A stretch of DNA of 64,000 bases from Cyclobacteriaceae bacterium (GCA_026129485.1 JAHCHY010000007.1:62001-126000); one strand, 5' to 3'. Counted from the stretch's first letter, positions 52,621-62,900 are shown. Numbers and translations are program-made. Notes: generated by a model from the letters alone, not told the origin.

Positions 52621-52643
52621 AATTCAATTCAATTCAATTCAAT
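52621..52643. repeat. Pentanucleotide tandem repeat (AATTC), about 4.6 copies
   Basis: AATTC is repeated four times plus AAT. It spans the stop codon of the GH51 gene (52629-52631) and ends just before the GH115 translation start. Because the repeat contains the stop in the reading frame used, changes in copy number would keep the GH51 product but alter the spacing to GH115 in 5-bp steps. Confidence 0.85.
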
Positions 52644-54167
52644 AACCACCACCGAATTCGGTGGCATATTAACCTTTAAGCTTCCCTTTGAAAGCGTCAT
52701 GTCCTTAAAAATTTTGGGCACCACATTTGCCGGATTATCAAATGTATTGTGATCCTGAACTTTGGATGAGGTCAATATCCTGCCGCTCATCCCGGATATC
52801 TTAAGACCATTTATCCCAATGTCTATTTCCTGCCTGTTTTTATTGTCAATGTTCGTGAGTGAAATATGCAGCTTGCCCGATTGGTCTTTTGATGCCGAAA
52901 CAGAAATTGCCTGTAAGCGATTGCCTCCCATTGTAAATTCATTTGAGGTGAGCCGGGCGGGTACCAACGTGGCGTCCTGGTGGACTTTATACATTTCCAT
53001 TACGTGATACGTTGGCGTGAGGATGATTTTCTCCTTATCGGTAAGAATAACGGATTGGAGCACATTTACGATCTGCGCCAGGTTCGCCATCTTCACCCGG
53101 TCTGCATGGTTGTTAAAGATGTTGAGTGTAATCCCTGCAATCATTGCATCGCGGATGGTGTTTTGCTGGTACAATTGTCCTCTTCCTTCAGGATCAGCGC
53201 TGTACCAGCCGCCCCATTCATCTACTATCAACGCTACCCGTTTTTGGGGATCATACTTATCCATGACCTCCGCATTTTTCCTGATCATATCTTCCATGCG
53301 CCAGGCTTGCTGCATGGTTTTAAAATATTCTTCGTCAGTAAATTTTGACGATGAACCTTTATTGCTCCAGTCAATGACGGAGTAGTGATGAATGGATATG
53401 CCTTCAAAACGCCTTGCCGGAATATTTTTCATAAGCGCTTCTGTCCACGCATAATCGGGCGAGCCGGGGCCAACCGCTATCCGGAATAATTTCTCCGTAT
53501 TTCCATAGCTTGTCATGGCTGTTGCATATTGCTTATACAGGTTGATGTAATGCTCTACGGTCATATCGCCCCCGCAATCCCACGATTCATTTCCTATTCC
53601 CCAATATTTTACGTTCCACGGCTTGCTGCGCCCGCTTTTTTGCCGCAGGTCAGTTAAGTAGCTTGTTCCACTGGCATGATTGGTATATTGAACCCACTCC
53701 ACGGCTTCCTGTACTGTGCCCGTATTCATGTTCACGGCCAGATATGGTTCCGCTCCCAGCAGCTCGCATAAGTTTAAAAATTCGTTGGTGCCAAAGCTGT
53801 TGTCTTCGCGCACATTTCCCCACGACAGGTTTTCGATGGGCTTTCGCTCAGCCTTCGGGCCGATGGCATCTTTCCAGTGATAAGTGTCGGCAAAGCATCC
53901 GCCCGGCCAGCGAAGATTGGGTATCTTCAGCTCTTTGAGCGCCTGTATCACATCGTTGCGCACACCAGCAGTATGTGGAACGGTTGTATTGTTTTCTCCG
54001 ACATAAATTCCGTCATAGATGCACCTGCCGAGATGTTCGGCAAAATGCCCGTAGATATGTCTGCTTATTTGTGTGCCGGCCGAATCAACCTGTAATGTGA
54101 TCTTGTTTTGTGCGCTGACGGAACAAAACAAAATTCCAAGAAGAAGTATAAGGGTTGTTCTTTTCAT
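52629..54167 (-). CDS. GH51 alpha-L-arabinofuranosidase, exported
   Basis: The 512-residue protein has a signal peptide (residues 1-19, ending FCSVSAQ). GH51 features are RHIYGHFAEHLGRCIYDGIYVG, LRWPGGCFADTYHWKDAIGP, acid/base Glu194 in KYWGIGNESWDCGG, FEGISIHHYS, and nucleophile Glu317 in ALIVDEWGGWY. A C-terminal beta domain closes the protein (about 390-512). It removes arabinose side groups from arabinoxylan. It lies 16 bp after the GH30 gene. The 3' end carries the pentanucleotide repeat described separately. Confidence 0.96.
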   Translation of the reverse strand: MKRTTLILLLGILFCSVSAQNKITLQVDSAGTQISRHIYGHFAEHLGRCIYDGIYVGENNTTVPHTAGVRNDVIQALKELKIPNLRWPGGCFADTYHWKDAIGPKAERKPIENLSWGNVREDNSFGTNEFLNLCELLGAEPYLAVNMNTGTVQEAVEWVQYTNHASGTSYLTDLRQKSGRSKPWNVKYWGIGNESWDCGGDMTVEHYINLYKQYATAMTSYGNTEKLFRIAVGPGSPDYAWTEALMKNIPARRFEGISIHHYSVIDWSNKGSSSKFTDEEYFKTMQQAWRMEDMIRKNAEVMDKYDPQKRVALIVDEWGGWYSADPEGRGQLYQQNTIRDAMIAGITLNIFNNHADRVKMANLAQIVNVLQSVILTDKEKIILTPTYHVMEMYKVHQDATLVPARLTSNEFTMGGNRLQAISVSASKDQSGKLHISLTNIDNKNRQEIDIGINGLKISGMSGRILTSSKVQDHNTFDNPANVVPKIFKDMTLSKGSLKVNMPPNSVVVIELN

Positions 54168-54183
54168 TTTTATTCTTTACCTG

Positions 54184-55494
54184 TTAATTCTCCACTACTA
54201 CAGTGGTTACACTTTTTGGTGCAAGTGCCAGGATAAGGTTTCCATCCTGCGGCTGAAGGATGGTTTTATCTCTGTTTACCGAAGTAGAGGTTACATACAT
54301 TGTTGCAGATAATGGGGTTTGCCCGGCAACCTTAAGGCCGATATTAGTAATGGAGGTTGTGCCTGTGTTTATTATGACAAGAACAGTTTTGTTTTCACCC
54401 TTGTATGCCGAAACCAGCGTGTTGGGTTGCTGGAACTCAGCTTTTATACGAACATAACCCGGATGAACATATTTTGAAAAATGAGAGAATGCGTAGCCTC
54501 TTTTCAGAGTTTCTCCAGAAGTTGTTCCGTTTGTACCATCACCGATAAAAGAATAGTAACGTTTTAGGTACCACCAAACATAGGCATTCCAGTTATGTGT
54601 CATAGCCTGGTGAACCGTATTAAGCATTTGAAGTGTTTCATCCCAGATTGCTTCCTGGCTGTAGGCAGTCCACGCAGGCATTCCCGCTTGGCCGGTGTTC
54701 AGGTTCAGCAGGTATTCGGTCATCCAGATTTCCTTGCCTTTTTGCTCAGCAATAGGAAAAGACGCCAACCCGCTGCCATAAATATGACCAGCTACAATGT
54801 CGAGATTTGCTGTGGCTTCATCATCGTTTAGCACAGTGTTAATAAAACCCGGGTTGAAGTTGAACGATTCGGGCGCTGCCACCTTTACACCAGCAATGAG
54901 GTGCCCATAATTTTTTAAGAAATTCCTCATTTGCAAAACACTCCAGTCGCACGATTCATAACTTACTTGTATGTCGGGTTCGTTCTGAATAGAAATGACA
55001 TCAATACCTGCGTTGTTTGAAGCCATATAGGCAATGAATTCATTCAGGTAATCGGCAAATGCTTCATAATTTTCTTCAGGTAAATGCCCTCCAATTTCGC
55101 TTCCATTACTTTTTAATGCCGGAGGAGGCGACCATGGAGAGGCCAGAATTTTTGCCCCGTATTTTTTGGCTTCTTTTGTTACACTTACAATCAATGACCA
55201 TTCGTCAGGATTGGAAGGGACGCGCACCCTGAAAATGCTCAGTCCGAGATCTGGCTCATCGGTTCCGAAAGCGCTTTTCATATCGCTTGCGCTGGGAAAC
55301 TGCGTACCCCACATTTGATTAGCTCCGCCAAACCCGGCAATGGTTTGATAGGTAGTAGCAGGGTCAATGGCAAGTAACTTAACCGGAATACCGGGCGCAG
55401 GCGGCTCTTCTGTTTTACTACAATTCATTAAGCCTGCCAGCAACAGGCTTGTGTACAAAAAATACTTTCTAAAGATGTGATTCAATCTGTTCAT
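54184..55494 (-). CDS. GH30 family xylanase (subfamily 8-like glucuronoxylanase), lipoprotein
   Basis: The 436-residue protein has a lipoprotein signal (LLLAGLMNC, Cys25). The GH30 barrel shows YQTIAGFGGANQ, PWSPPPALKSNG, acid/base Glu172 in VISIQNEPDIQVSYESCDW, HIYGSG, and nucleophile Glu260 in KEIWMTEYL. A side beta-domain follows (about 350-436, typical of GH30). The short length, QNEPD and the VWWYLKRYYSFIGDG segment suggest a xylanase of subfamily 8 type rather than glucosylceramidase. Subfamily 8 xylanases that bind glucuronate side chains cut glucuronoxylan next to them. Subfamily assignment is tentative. Confidence 0.9.
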   Translation of the reverse strand: MNRLNHIFRKYFLYTSLLLAGLMNCSKTEEPPAPGIPVKLLAIDPATTYQTIAGFGGANQMWGTQFPSASDMKSAFGTDEPDLGLSIFRVRVPSNPDEWSLIVSVTKEAKKYGAKILASPWSPPPALKSNGSEIGGHLPEENYEAFADYLNEFIAYMASNNAGIDVISIQNEPDIQVSYESCDWSVLQMRNFLKNYGHLIAGVKVAAPESFNFNPGFINTVLNDDEATANLDIVAGHIYGSGLASFPIAEQKGKEIWMTEYLLNLNTGQAGMPAWTAYSQEAIWDETLQMLNTVHQAMTHNWNAYVWWYLKRYYSFIGDGTNGTTSGETLKRGYAFSHFSKYVHPGYVRIKAEFQQPNTLVSAYKGENKTVLVIINTGTTSITNIGLKVAGQTPLSATMYVTSTSVNRDKTILQPQDGNLILALAPKSVTTVVVEN

Positions 55495-55533
55495 TTATTA
55501 GACAATAGCTATGAATTATGTGCCTTGCTGGCA

Positions 55534-56796
55534 CTATTGTACAATCAGTTTCTTTAAAAAAGTTTGTTTACCATTAAAAACCTCTATTATGTAAATACCA
55601 GGTGATCCAACAATATGTATTTCAGCGGATTCATTAGCGTTTACCCTTTGCCGGCTGATTATTCTTCCCTGCATATCTCTTATCAGAATATTCAGGTCAT
55701 GTTTGGCTGATTCAAGTACAAATTTTCCACCCATAGCAGGGTTAGGATATATGTTCAGCAGAAGATCACTTTCTTCAATGCTGGTAGTCAGGCAGAACGC
55801 ACCACCCGGCTTGGTGGGCACATAACTTTTAAGCCACGTTAAAGCGGGGCGTTCGGTACCATCACCGCGAAGCAGGTACGCTGTGGACTGCCACGTTTGT
55901 CCCTGGATATAGCCCCATATCGTAATGCCTTCTACAGCCGGGTGCTCCCACAGTACCGGGAAAACCCGTTGCATAATTTCAAGCTGCTGGGCATCGTTTG
56001 CCACGCCTTCGTTGCTCAGGTTGCCAATGTCAAACTCCGTTATATATATCGGCAGGCCGCTTGTGGCCAGCTTATCGAGGTTGTTTTTTAATTGGGTAAC
56101 CGGGGCGCTTTCTACCTCAAACCGGTGGCATTGTATTCCTATGCCGTCAACCAGGTTATCAGCTTTCAGCAAGTTAACAAGCGCCAGGTACGAATCGGTG
56201 GTTGTATTGCTGTTGATGATGTTGTAATCATTTAAGATCAGCTTGGCATTGGGACAGTATATCCTTGCTTTCTGGAAAGCCCATTTCACCCAGTTCCAGC
56301 CTGTACCCAGCGCGAGGTCGTAAGAAGGGGTGGCATGAAAAGGTTCGTTTACCACATCGATCTGATCGGTGTCAGGATAACGTTCACAGTAAAGCCGTAT
56401 CCATTCTTCCACCTCTTCCCGTACCTGCTCGTATCTTTCTTCTATTGGAATAGAGGTGTCATTCATTAAAGCGGTTATCCAGGCGGGTTGCTGCTGCCCC
56501 CATACAAAGGTGTGCTGCTTAAACGGGAAGCCATTGCTTTTGGCGTGATTATAGGCCAGATCAAGCGCACCCCAGTTCATGACGCCCCGGGTTCCTTCTA
56601 CCGATCCCCACTTACCGCTGTTCTCCGGTGTTACCTGGTTCCAGTAGGTGTTAAAGGAAGACGGTACGTTGTTAGCGATAACATTGCCCAGGAATTTACA
56701 TTTACCTTCAGCAATCTGGCCGTTTGCCTGTGTGCTGAAGGTAAGCGCTATTATACAAGCAGAAACAAGGGGGCTGATTGACAAAGACTTTTTCAT
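55534..56796 (-). CDS. GH10 endo-xylanase with T9SS C-terminal sorting domain
   Basis: The ATG at 56796 is preferred: it gives a normal signal peptide (MKKSLSISPLVSACIIALTF) and leaves the terminator hairpin outside the gene, whereas the frame start at 56853 would include it. The GH10 barrel shows TPENSGKWGSVEG, KQHTFVWGQQQPAW, acid/base Glu151 in QIDVVNEPFHA, ILNDYNIIN, and nucleophile Glu254 in LPIYITEFDIGN. The last 75 residues (DLLLNIYPNPAMGGKFVLES to FLKKLIVQ) are a type A T9SS sorting domain, so the enzyme is exported across the outer membrane and probably attached to the surface. It is the first enzyme gene after the SusCD group, so it probably makes the first cuts. Confidence 0.95.
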   Translation of the reverse strand: MKKSLSISPLVSACIIALTFSTQANGQIAEGKCKFLGNVIANNVPSSFNTYWNQVTPENSGKWGSVEGTRGVMNWGALDLAYNHAKSNGFPFKQHTFVWGQQQPAWITALMNDTSIPIEERYEQVREEVEEWIRLYCERYPDTDQIDVVNEPFHATPSYDLALGTGWNWVKWAFQKARIYCPNAKLILNDYNIINSNTTTDSYLALVNLLKADNLVDGIGIQCHRFEVESAPVTQLKNNLDKLATSGLPIYITEFDIGNLSNEGVANDAQQLEIMQRVFPVLWEHPAVEGITIWGYIQGQTWQSTAYLLRGDGTERPALTWLKSYVPTKPGGAFCLTTSIEESDLLLNIYPNPAMGGKFVLESAKHDLNILIRDMQGRIISRQRVNANESAEIHIVGSPGIYIIEVFNGKQTFLKKLIVQ

Positions 56797-56810
56797 AAGA
56801 AGAACAGTTA

Positions 56811-56845
56811 AAAAAGGATCAATCGGGCGCTTAGCCCGATTGATC
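56811..56845 (-). terminator. Intra-operon intrinsic-terminator-like hairpin followed by T6
   Basis: GATCAATCGGGC (56817-56828, plus strand) and GCCCGATTGATC (56834-56845) form a perfect 12-bp stem with a 5-nt loop. Read on the minus strand, the direction of transcription, the stem is followed by C and six T. This is the classical Rho-independent form. It sits in the 90-bp gap between the binding-protein gene and GH10, inside an otherwise continuous operon, and so should act as a partial terminator or RNA 3'-end stabiliser that favours the first three genes. Confidence 0.85.
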
Positions 56846-56886
56846 GCACTCATAAAAACACAATATAGACCCTTAAACTATATCGG

Positions 56887-57987
56887 TTAGTTTTTAATCA
56901 GCTTTATATCGTCAATGAAAAAGTTAGTTACTGCCGTATTATTCCCGTTAAGATCAAGCACAAAGCGTGTATTGGCATTTTGTATGCGATCGCCCGGTAC
57001 AACAAAGGTAAACCGCTGCCATTCCGTTGTTACGGCAGCATCGGCACCATAATATCCTGTATCGGGGTTGAGGGATACGCGGAAAGCGCCACCGGCTGCT
57101 GAGGCCCTTGCCCATACATATACCGTATAGGACGCGCCCACTTCAGTAGCTACCGGGTCAGAAACGAACTGGATACGCCACTGCCCGCTGGCCAATGATC
57201 CATCGCGAACTACCTTGAGCGCTCTTGATCCCCTGTAATATTCACCGGGCAAGGTAGTAGCTGTCATAAATCCTCCGCCATTCCACTTGCCCCAGTTTGT
57301 AAAATCATCACCGCTTCCATCTTCAAGATTTCCGTTCAGGTTAAGCGCAGCCGCACAATCTGTTGAAGCAGGGGAAGCAGCACATGAAACCAGGTCATTT
57401 GCGCTGCTTGAGCTGCCGGCTTCACCCAGCAACGTAATCTTGCCTGTAGGCGCACCGGTTGGCATGGTAAACTTGAGCACGGTGGGTGTTTGCGATACAA
57501 TGGTGGCGCTTACATCACCCAACTTTACACCTGTTACCAGGTCGAAGTTTACACCCAGCATGGTTACTGTTTCTCCTGCCGCAGCAGCATAGGGGGTGAA
57601 GCTGCTTACAGCCTGTAAGGGCACTACTTCTATTTTGGTGAATGCACGCTCCGAGCCGGAGAAAGCGACCAACACATTGGTTAATGTACCATCTGTATAT
57701 ACGCCAACCGTAGTAGGAACATTAAATGTGATGGCTGATTCCGTGTGGCTGATAAAGTTTCTGGCCAATATCACTTCATTGCCTATAAATATGCGCTGCA
57801 CATTTCCCAACTGGGAACCGTTAAGGGTAAGCTCAGCCCCGGGGCCTGTTTTTGCATTGCTGAACCCGGAAATCCTTGAGCTTACATCCGTCATCGAAAA
57901 GGTAATCCCTTCGTCATTGCTGCATCGGGTGGCTGTCAATGCCACCACCGATACAAACAGTATTGTTAATAATCTTCTTGATTTCAT
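56887..57987 (-). CDS. Surface glycan-binding lipoprotein with IPT/TIG domains (SusE/F-position)
   Basis: The 366-residue product has a signal sequence ending in ALTATRC; the Arg before the Cys is atypical for a lipobox, but the following SNDEG resembles the Bacteroidota lipoprotein export signal for the cell surface. Two IPT/TIG immunoglobulin-like domains follow (about 35-115 and 120-200: GPGAELTLNGSQLGNVQRIFIG, AAGETVTMLGVNFDLVTGVKLG). A C-terminal CBM4/9-like beta-sandwich (about 220-366: NLEDGSGDDFTNWGKWNGGG, NFFIDDIKLIKN) ends the protein. It sits where SusE/SusF or other surface glycan-binding proteins are found and probably holds xylan chains near the SusCD importer. No enzyme motif is seen. 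Confidence 0.85.
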   Translation of the reverse strand: MKSRRLLTILFVSVVALTATRCSNDEGITFSMTDVSSRISGFSNAKTGPGAELTLNGSQLGNVQRIFIGNEVILARNFISHTESAITFNVPTTVGVYTDGTLTNVLVAFSGSERAFTKIEVVPLQAVSSFTPYAAAAGETVTMLGVNFDLVTGVKLGDVSATIVSQTPTVLKFTMPTGAPTGKITLLGEAGSSSSANDLVSCAASPASTDCAAALNLNGNLEDGSGDDFTNWGKWNGGGFMTATTLPGEYYRGSRALKVVRDGSLASGQWRIQFVSDPVATEVGASYTVYVWARASAAGGAFRVSLNPDTGYYGADAAVTTEWQRFTFVVPGDRIQNANTRFVLDLNGNNTAVTNFFIDDIKLIKN

Positions 57988-58006
57988 CGTGATACATTTA
58001 AGTTTA

Positions 58007-59902
58007 TTAATACCCGGGATTTTGATATTTCTGCTTGTCGGGATCGCTTATCGCATCTAATTGTGATTGTGGGATCGGGCGAATCCTGTGATGCGCCTGA
58101 ACCTTACCCGTGGCATCTTCATTCAGGTTAATGCGGCTGATAAATTTGTTTGGATCAGAACCACCCCGCAGGGCCAGGTCAGTCCAGCGTCCGCCTTCAC
58201 CGGCTAATTCGCGGGCGCGCTCGTCCATAATAAAGTTGAACGTAACATCGCCTGCCGATATCTGCATATTCGCTACCCGCGTAGCCAGCTCCCCGGATGA
58301 CAGCCCGGGGCGGTATGCGGCACGTGTCCTGATCGCATTGATCAGTTCTGCTGCACGGGTACTGTTACCGTTTTCAAAAGCTGCTTCGGCAGCCAGCAGG
58401 TATGTTTCAGCAAGACGGAAGATCGGCATCGGCCTGCCTGACGATCCGTTGGGGCTGGCGCGTTCCGCATCAACAAACTTCTTAAGCGAAGGATAAACCA
58501 ACACCACGTTTGAAGGGGCAGGGGGACCGGGGTAAAGCTGGTTGCTGTACCAGTTGGCAGAAGAGTAGACCCTGTAGTACTTGGTGCCAAACGGGTTCGC
58601 TCCGCTCACGCCCATAGCGGCAGCCTGGGCAGGGCTATCGGCCAGGAAAAAGGCGGTATCGCCAAGCACAAGCCCGTTGGTCGTTAATGTGTTTACAAAA
58701 GTGTTATAGGCTGCGCTTCCGGATGCATTTTGTGTTGCTGCTGTCCATAAGGTGCGGAAAGAATTATGATACCGGCTATCATTCACTTTATCGGCAAATG
58801 CCGTTTCAGTAAGCCAGCGTGTAGGGGCCAGCTTCCTGAGCGGTCTTTGGAAGGGAAAGGGTCTTCCGTCTATAATATCCAGGTTCGCAGGGGTTTGCAA
58901 TACCGGCTGCTCGTAGTTGCTGGTAAAACAATTGGATGCCATATTTTCCCCGTCACCAATCCCATCGGCATTGGCATTCAGATACCCGTTGTTGATATAG
59001 TCGCCCGGTATGCGCTCTGCAGCAAGCAGTATCTCACTGTTGTAGTCGTTACCCTGCCTGAACACTTCAGCAAAATTCTGCTGAAGCGCCACTCCGTATT
59101 TACCGGGGTTGCTCACTACTTCATTGGCAGCATCGTAAGCCTTTTGGGCATCGCCTGCCTGGGATGCGGTGGAATAATGCCTGGCCAAATAAACTTTTGA
59201 TAACAGGTGGAGGGCTACACCTTTGAATAACCTGAACTCGCCCGGAAGCCGCTGGTCAGGGAGATTCTCGGATGCGTACGTCAGGTCATCTATCATGGCC
59301 TGGTAGTTATTGGTCAGCAACACGGCACGTTCCGCTTCGCTGTTTCCACGGTTAAAGCCTGCATAGGGAATGGTATTGAAAGTCAGATCGCCACTGCCAA
59401 GATCTAACGGAACTGCACCGAAATGCCCTACCAGCAGGTAGTAGTAATGCGCCCTCAGGTAGCGGGCCTGTGCAACCGATTCGCGGTATTGTTGTTCCGT
59501 GAATGTAGGCACCTGGTCTGCAAAGGCGATCAGGCCATTCAGCGTGTTGATAACCGGGAAGGTGCGGTTAAACGTAACCTGCAAATAGCCGGCTTGCGGA
59601 GTAACATCATACGTACCCATCAGCTTATGCGGCTGGTTATCGCCCGAGCTATTGTAATTGGGCTCAGGGCCGAATGTAAACTCATCGGTGCCGGTAATGT
59701 TAAGGCCCAGTGCCGGGTTTGACCCGTACTGGAAACGCAAGTAGGAATAAGCTGCGTTAAGCCCGTCCTGGTAGCCTTGCGCGGTTTTGTAATAATCTGT
59801 TGTAAAGGCTGTTTTAGGATCCTCTTCAAGAATATCGTTACACCCTTGTGATACAGCCAGCAGCACAACTGTGGTTAGAATAAGTAATCTATATTTTCTC
59901 AT
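58007..59902 (-). CDS. SusD/RagB-type surface nutrient-binding lipoprotein
   Basis: The 631-residue protein starts with a lipoprotein signal (MRKYRLLILTTVVLLAVSQGC) followed by NDILEEDPK, the usual SusD opening. TPR-like helices of the SusD fold run through the chain (YRESVAQARYLRAHYYYLLVGHFGAVPL, FRLFKGVALHLLSKVYLARHY). The C-terminal block RPMPIFRLAETYLLAAEAAFENGN, with the INAIRTRA and MDERARELAGEGGRWTDL motifs, is diagnostic. It acts as the lid of the SusC channel and binds xylan-derived oligosaccharides on the cell surface. Its length is in the upper range for the family. Confidence 0.97.
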   Translation of the reverse strand: MRKYRLLILTTVVLLAVSQGCNDILEEDPKTAFTTDYYKTAQGYQDGLNAAYSYLRFQYGSNPALGLNITGTDEFTFGPEPNYNSSGDNQPHKLMGTYDVTPQAGYLQVTFNRTFPVINTLNGLIAFADQVPTFTEQQYRESVAQARYLRAHYYYLLVGHFGAVPLDLGSGDLTFNTIPYAGFNRGNSEAERAVLLTNNYQAMIDDLTYASENLPDQRLPGEFRLFKGVALHLLSKVYLARHYSTASQAGDAQKAYDAANEVVSNPGKYGVALQQNFAEVFRQGNDYNSEILLAAERIPGDYINNGYLNANADGIGDGENMASNCFTSNYEQPVLQTPANLDIIDGRPFPFQRPLRKLAPTRWLTETAFADKVNDSRYHNSFRTLWTAATQNASGSAAYNTFVNTLTTNGLVLGDTAFFLADSPAQAAAMGVSGANPFGTKYYRVYSSANWYSNQLYPGPPAPSNVVLVYPSLKKFVDAERASPNGSSGRPMPIFRLAETYLLAAEAAFENGNSTRAAELINAIRTRAAYRPGLSSGELATRVANMQISAGDVTFNFIMDERARELAGEGGRWTDLALRGGSDPNKFISRINLNEDATGKVQAHHRIRPIPQSQLDAISDPDKQKYQNPGY

Positions 59903-59925
59903 AACAATCATATTATGGTTATCAG

Positions 59926-62900
59926 TTAAAACGTCAGGTTCAAGCCGAAGATGAAAGACCTGGTAGGCGGTGTTGAAGCTGAGATCACGAGGGCAGGGTT
60001 ATTTCCACCCGTCCTGAAATTGCCTCCTGTAGCAACAATACCCGTTGCGCCCTGGCCGGTTGGTTCCGGATCAACACCATTGTGCTTAAATACATACGGG
60101 CTCCACAGCAGGAAGGGGTTTTGCGCAGTAACATAAACGCGAACATTCTGAGCCTTTATCTTGTCTGTGATAGACCGAGGCAATGTATAACCCAGGTTTA
60201 TGCTTCTTACTCTTCCAAAGGATGCATCATAATAGGCAAGTGTCGTCCATCCTGTTGAGGCTCCTCCGGGAAGGGCAGCTCCCGGTGCCGGGAATTCATT
60301 TGTTGGATTATCGGGTGTCCAGTAGTCAACCTTCAGGCCGCTTCGCTGCCCGGTAAGGTTAGTCAGGTAGGCACCGTTGGGCGCATGCAGGTAGCTCAAC
60401 AATGTACCGCCCTGCCGGGCATAAATCACAAACGACAGGTCAAGGCCTTTATAGCTAAACCGGTTGGTGATACCGCCCTGCCAGTCGGCTTGCTGGCTTC
60501 CCACAATCGTCCTGTCATCGGCATTGATCACACCATTGTTATCCTGGTCTCTGAACTTGATCTGCCCGGCTTGCTGGCCATAGGCGGCCGCATCTTCACC
60601 GGTTTGCCAGATACCTATTTTTTCATAATCGTAGATAGCGGTTATCGGGTGTCCTACAAACAAGCCGTTGGCTATATCCTGATCCACTCCCGGCAAATAG
60701 CTCAATAGCTTATTGCGGTTGTAGTACCAGTTCAGATCAACACCCCATGTAAATCCGTTGGTCAGCTTTAGCACGGTTCCGCTAAGCACTACTTCAAGAC
60801 CTTTGTTCTCCATTCCGCCAATGTTGGTCTGGAACTGCTGTTCGTAGCCGGCTGTAATAGGCAGGCTCAGGTTAAAGAGCAGATCGCTGGTCTGGGCATT
60901 ATACCAATCGACACTACCGGTAATGCGGTCGTTCAGAAAACCAAAATCAACGCCAATGTTGGTTGTTCCGGTAGACTCCCAACGCAATGTTTTGTCGGGA
61001 ATGCGGGCTGCTAAAAATCCCTGCACCTGTGTAGGGCCATAGTTGTACCGGAGCGGCACAGTGCCTCCGGCTATACCTACGGTATTCACCACTCCGCCAA
61101 GGGTAGTGTAAGGATTAACCGACTGGTTTGAGGTCTGACCGTGGCCGATGCGCAACTTCAGGTTACTTACCACATCGCTGATATCCTGCATGAACGACTC
61201 GTTTATAATGTTCCAACCCACTGCAAATGCAGAATAGGTATGCCATTTGTCAGCCAGCCTCGAAGAGCCGTCTCTTCGTATGGTAGCTGTAAGCAGGTAA
61301 CGATCTTTAAACGCATAGTTCACTCTGCCCATATAAGACTCAAGACCCCATGTTTGCTCGCCACCGCTTAACACAGGCGGCAGGGCGGGATCTGCTATAG
61401 ACATATCATAGAATTCAATGAAGTTTGCCGTGATCGCATCTTTATTGGCCTGAGTGGCGAAGCTGCGGTTTTGCTGGCGGCTGTAAAGACCGGTAAATGT
61501 AAAGCGATGGTCTTCCGCAAAAGTCTTTTCATACGTCAGGACGTTTTCGGCTGTCCAGGATAAGTTTTCACTATTTCTTACGGCAGCGCGGCTGTCAACC
61601 AGCTTCCGGAAGTAAGTGCCTTCTCCCTGGAACTGGGCAGCATTTACCTGGCCGAATTCAAGCCCCAGGTTAAAGCGATATGAAAGGCCGTCTAAAATTT
61701 TCAATTCGGCATACGCGCTGTTGAATGTGCGAAGCCTTCTTACACGGTCTGTCCAGTCGTTGTTATTATTCTTGATATAGAGTGGATTCAGGTTAGCCGA
61801 GGCATCGTCCAGGTTACCAAACGGTTCCGGGTAGATTTCCCCGTTAGCCGTATAAGGCGGCATAAGCGGGCTGGTGGCTAATATGTTGTACATAATACCT
61901 CCGCCAAAGCTGCCCGGGTTGCCGGGCTGAGGGTTTACAAACTGGGTACCATTCGCATAGTTCACGGTGTTCAGGCTGGTCAGCCCGATTTTCAGCCTTT
62001 CACCGACTTTTGATTCTGTTGAAATCTTTAAAGAGAAACGTTCAAAATCCTGGCCGGGCAGCACCGTGGTTTCTTTAAAGTATCCCGCCCCAACGGCATA
62101 AGAACCTTTTTCTGTTCCCCCGGTAATTCCCAGGTTGTGGTTGGTGATGTACCCGTTCTCATACATCAGGTCTTGCCAGTCTACATTCCGGCCGAGGGCT
62201 ATGCCCTCCACTTCCTGCGGTCTGTAGGGCCATACCCCGGTATAATCGCGCATGGCCTGGTATTCTTCGGCATTGAAAAGCGGGTATTTGCGGGCCACTG
62301 TTGTAACACCTATATAGCTGCTGAATGACAGCCGGGTTTCACCGGCCTGACCTTTTTTTGTAGTAATCAGCATAACGCCATTGGCTCCCCTCGAACCATA
62401 AATGGCTGTAGCCGAAGCATCTTTCAGCACGTTAACCGAGGCGATCTCATCGGGGTTAATATCATTCAGGCTGCCCTCAAAGGGGATACCGTCCAGGACG
62501 ATAAGCGGATCGTTTGAGCCCAGCACAGAGCGCTCACCCCTTACGCGAATGCGTGCCGTTGCACCGGGAGCCGTACCCACGCGCTGTACTTCAATACCGG
62601 CTAATCTTCCCTGCAGGGCCTGCTGCAGGTTAGCTACCGGTACTTCACGCAGCGCTTCGCTGCTAACCGAAACCAGCGAGCCGGTAACATCAGCCTTGCG
62701 TTGGGTTCCATACCCCACTACTACAATTTCACTCAGCGATACCACACTGGTTGCCAGGCTTACATTAATAGTAGTGCGGCCGTCAAGCGCCTGCTCTATG
62801 GTTTCGTATCCTATAAAGGAGAATACGAGTGTTTTCTGCCCGCCATCGGCTGGCACCTGCAAGGTATAGTTGCCTTCTGCATCGGTGGTGGTGCCGGAGG

